Source: Saccoglossus kowalevskii (Eukaryota; Hemichordata; Enteropneusta; Harrimaniidae). Taken from it: a DNA stretch of 15,236 nt. The translations under genes were made by a program, and so were the position numbers. The notes under the pieces were generated by a model. The model was not told the DNA's origin. It searched no databases and saw only the letters and a list, made by a program, of their open reading frames with translations. The stretch is taken from contig NW_003137822.1 of the NCBI RefSeq assembly GCF_000003605.2, positions 184,321 through 199,556 on the forward strand, in the 5' to 3' direction. This document shows, in pieces, positions 13,603 through 15,236 of the stretch. Numbering within the stretch: position 1 is the first letter of the stretch; every line of letters starts with the position of its first letter.

Positions 13603-15236
13603 CCATGATAGTCAGACATCAAATAGACAGCATAGTTGGCTCATACATGTGATGGTTCAGTCATCAAAGACAACATACTGTAAAACATGTCTTTTTCACG
13701 AGCATGTTTTTTTCGCGAATTTAGTGAGAACTGATTCGCTAATTCAAGATGTCGCTAATGACTTTATTATAAATTCAAAATGGCCGCCAAACAAAGAAAT
13801 TATCAATGTCGAAAGAGATTCGCTAAATCAACATTTCATTATTATGTCATTTTACCTCAATTCGCTAAAATTGCATGTCACTTTTTCAACACGTTTTACA
13901 GTAGTTGGCTCATACATGTGATGGTTCAGTCATCAGAGACAGCATAGTTGACTTACACATGTGATGGTCAGTCATCAAAGACAACATAGTTGGCTTACTA
14001 TGTGATGGTCAGTTATCAAATAGACAACATAGTTGGCTCATACATGTGATGGTCAGTCATCAAAGACAACATAGTTGTCCTACAATGTGATGGTCACTCG
14101 TCAAATAGACAACATAGTTGGCTTACACATGTAATGGTCAGTCAACAACTAGACAGTATAGTTGGCTTACTATGTGATGGTTCAGTTATCAAATAGACAA
14201 CATAGTTGGCTTACTATGTGATGGTTCAGTCATCAACTAGACAACATAGTTGGCTTACTATGTGATGGTTCAGTCATCAACTAGACAACATAGTTGGCTT
14301 ACTATGTGATGGTCAGTCATCAAATAGACAATGTAGTTGGCTCATACATGTGATGGTCAGTTATCAAATAGACAACATAGTTGGCTTACTATGTGATGGT
14401 TCAGTTATCAAATAGACAACATAGTTGGCTTACTATGTGATGGTTCAGTCATCAACTAGACAACATAGTTGGCTTACTATGTGATGGTTCAGTTATCAAA
14501 TAGACAACATAGTTGGCTTACTATGTGATGGTTCAGTTATCAAATAGACAACATAGTTGGCTTACTATGTGATGGTTCAGTCATCAACTAGACAACATAG
14601 TTGGCTTACTATGTGATGGTTCAGTTATCAAATAGACAACATAGTTGGCTTACTATGTGATGGTTCAGTCATCAAATAGACAACATAGTTGGCTTACTAT
14701 GTGATGGTTCAGTCACCAAATAGACAACATAGTTGGCTTACTATGTGATGGTCAGTCATCAAATAGACAACATAGTTGGCTTACTATGTGATGGTCAGAC
14801 ATCAAATAGACAGCATAGTTGGCTCATACATGTGATGGTCAGTTATCAAATAGACAACATAGTTGGCTTACTATGTGATGGTTCAGTCATCAACTAGACA
14901 ACATAGTTGGCTTACTATGTGATGGTTCAGTCATCAACTAGACAACATAGTTGGCTTACTATGTGATGGTCAGTCATCAAATAGACAATGTAGTTGGCTC
15001 ATACATGTGATGGTCAGTTATCAAATAGACAACATAGTTGGCTTACTATGTGATGGTTCAGTTATCAAATAGACAACATAGTTGGCTTACTATGTGATGG
15101 TTCAGTCATCAACTAGACAACATAGTTGGCTTACTATGTGATGGTTCAGTTATCAAATAGACAACATAGTTGGCTTACTATGTCATGGTTCAGTTATCAA
15201 TAGACACATAGTTGGCTTACTATGTGATGGTCAGTC
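13603..15236. repeat. 43-44 bp tandem array, about 32 units, running off window end
   Basis: The unit contains AGACAACATAGTTGGC, then TTACTATGTGATGG or TCATACATGTGATGG, then (T)CAGT(C/T)ATCAA, ending ATAG or CTAG. Length varies by 1-2 bp through GGTCAG/GGTTCAG and CTTACTATG/CTCATACATG alternatives. Left-edge units (about 13603-14160) are divergent (AGCATAGTTGAC, GTTGTCC, CATCAAAGACAAC), as expected at an array boundary. Interior units are nearly identical. A block at about 14190-14580 recurs at about 14847-15236 with the same unit order at a 657-bp offset (15 units). The last units show decay (ATGTCATGG, ATCAATAGACACATAG). One unit is split by a MITE at 13678-13901. The array is noncoding. 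Confidence 0.95.
13678..13901. mobile_element. 224-bp nonautonomous DNA transposon (MITE), TA target site, inserted in the 44-bp array
   Basis: The ends are inverted: the left begins CTGTAAAACATGT and the right, reverse-complemented, begins CTGTAAAACGTGT, giving a 13-bp TIR with one mismatch and 9 perfect terminal bases. Both sides carry TA (13676-13677 and 13902-13903). The flanks AGACAACA and GTTGGC join through one TA to recreate the normal repeat unit AGACAACATAGTTGGC, which proves the insertion and its exact edges. Inside are TTCGCGAA (13712), TTCGCTAA (13735, 13819, 13861) and GTCGCTAA (13751), the kind of repeated internal words a transposase might bind. There is no transposase gene. 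A TA duplication fits mobilisation by a Tc1/mariner-type or similar transposase; which one is unknown. Confidence 0.9.

Noticed and set aside
13499-13921. 140-codon open frame spanning the MITE
   Set aside because: It runs across array units and the transposon boundary, so it is composite chance sequence.
13603-15236. CRISPR-like array at the right end
   Set aside because: Units are contiguous 43-44 bp repeats with no unique spacers, in a eukaryotic genome. It is a tandem satellite/minisatellite.

Overview
This window is nuclear DNA from an invertebrate animal, AT-rich and intron-rich. It holds no operons, bacterial ribosome-binding sites or long open ORFs. The only gene I can support is the 3' half of a spliced plus-strand gene, read from five exons joined by consensus GT-AG introns. 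The exons are 984-1078, 3917-3961, 4462-4645, 6198-6323 and 9125-9336, and their reading phases fit exactly across every junction. They encode about 220 residues that I recognise as the C-terminal part of SLC35F6 (C2orf18/TANGO9), a multi-membrane-spanning protein of the drug/metabolite transporter superfamily. The upstream exons, start codon and promoter lie outside the window. One GTTATCTCCCTT word near 5143 is of a kind I associate with mollusc genomes, so a lophotrochozoan is a weak guess; the phylum is not settled.

Layout. 1-445: degraded tandem repeats of about 158 bp inside an upstream intron. 984-1078: first visible exon. 1079-3916: large intron with a decayed Cys-rich, gag-like relic (1456-2225), a diverged direct repeat (2718-3037) and a cluster of five TAATTA words (3466-3693). 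3917-4645: two exons around a 500-bp intron. 4646-6197: intron with a TA microsatellite and a 21-bp minisatellite of about 16 units (5480-5814), followed by the exon at 6198. 6324-9124: intron with a frameshifted relic resembling the RT/RNase H region of a DIRS-type retrotransposon (about 6900-8160). 9125-9336: terminal exon, with an acidic tail carrying a dileucine-type sorting motif. 9337 onward: 3' UTR and intergenic DNA with several poly(A) signals and a second, unrelated 21-bp minisatellite (18 units, 9950-10327). 10328-13600: no gene seen. 13603-15236: a minisatellite/satellite array with a 43-44 bp unit that runs off the window end. It has a 657-bp higher-order duplication and is interrupted by a 224-bp TA-flanked MITE (13678-13901).

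I found no convincing new multi-gene system. The most useful observations are the MITE insertion, whose empty site is preserved in neighbouring repeat units; the two separate 21-bp minisatellites in one gene; the layered structure of the 3' array; the two tyrosine-recombinase-retroelement-like fossils in introns; and the conserved lysosome-type sorting motif in the transporter tail.
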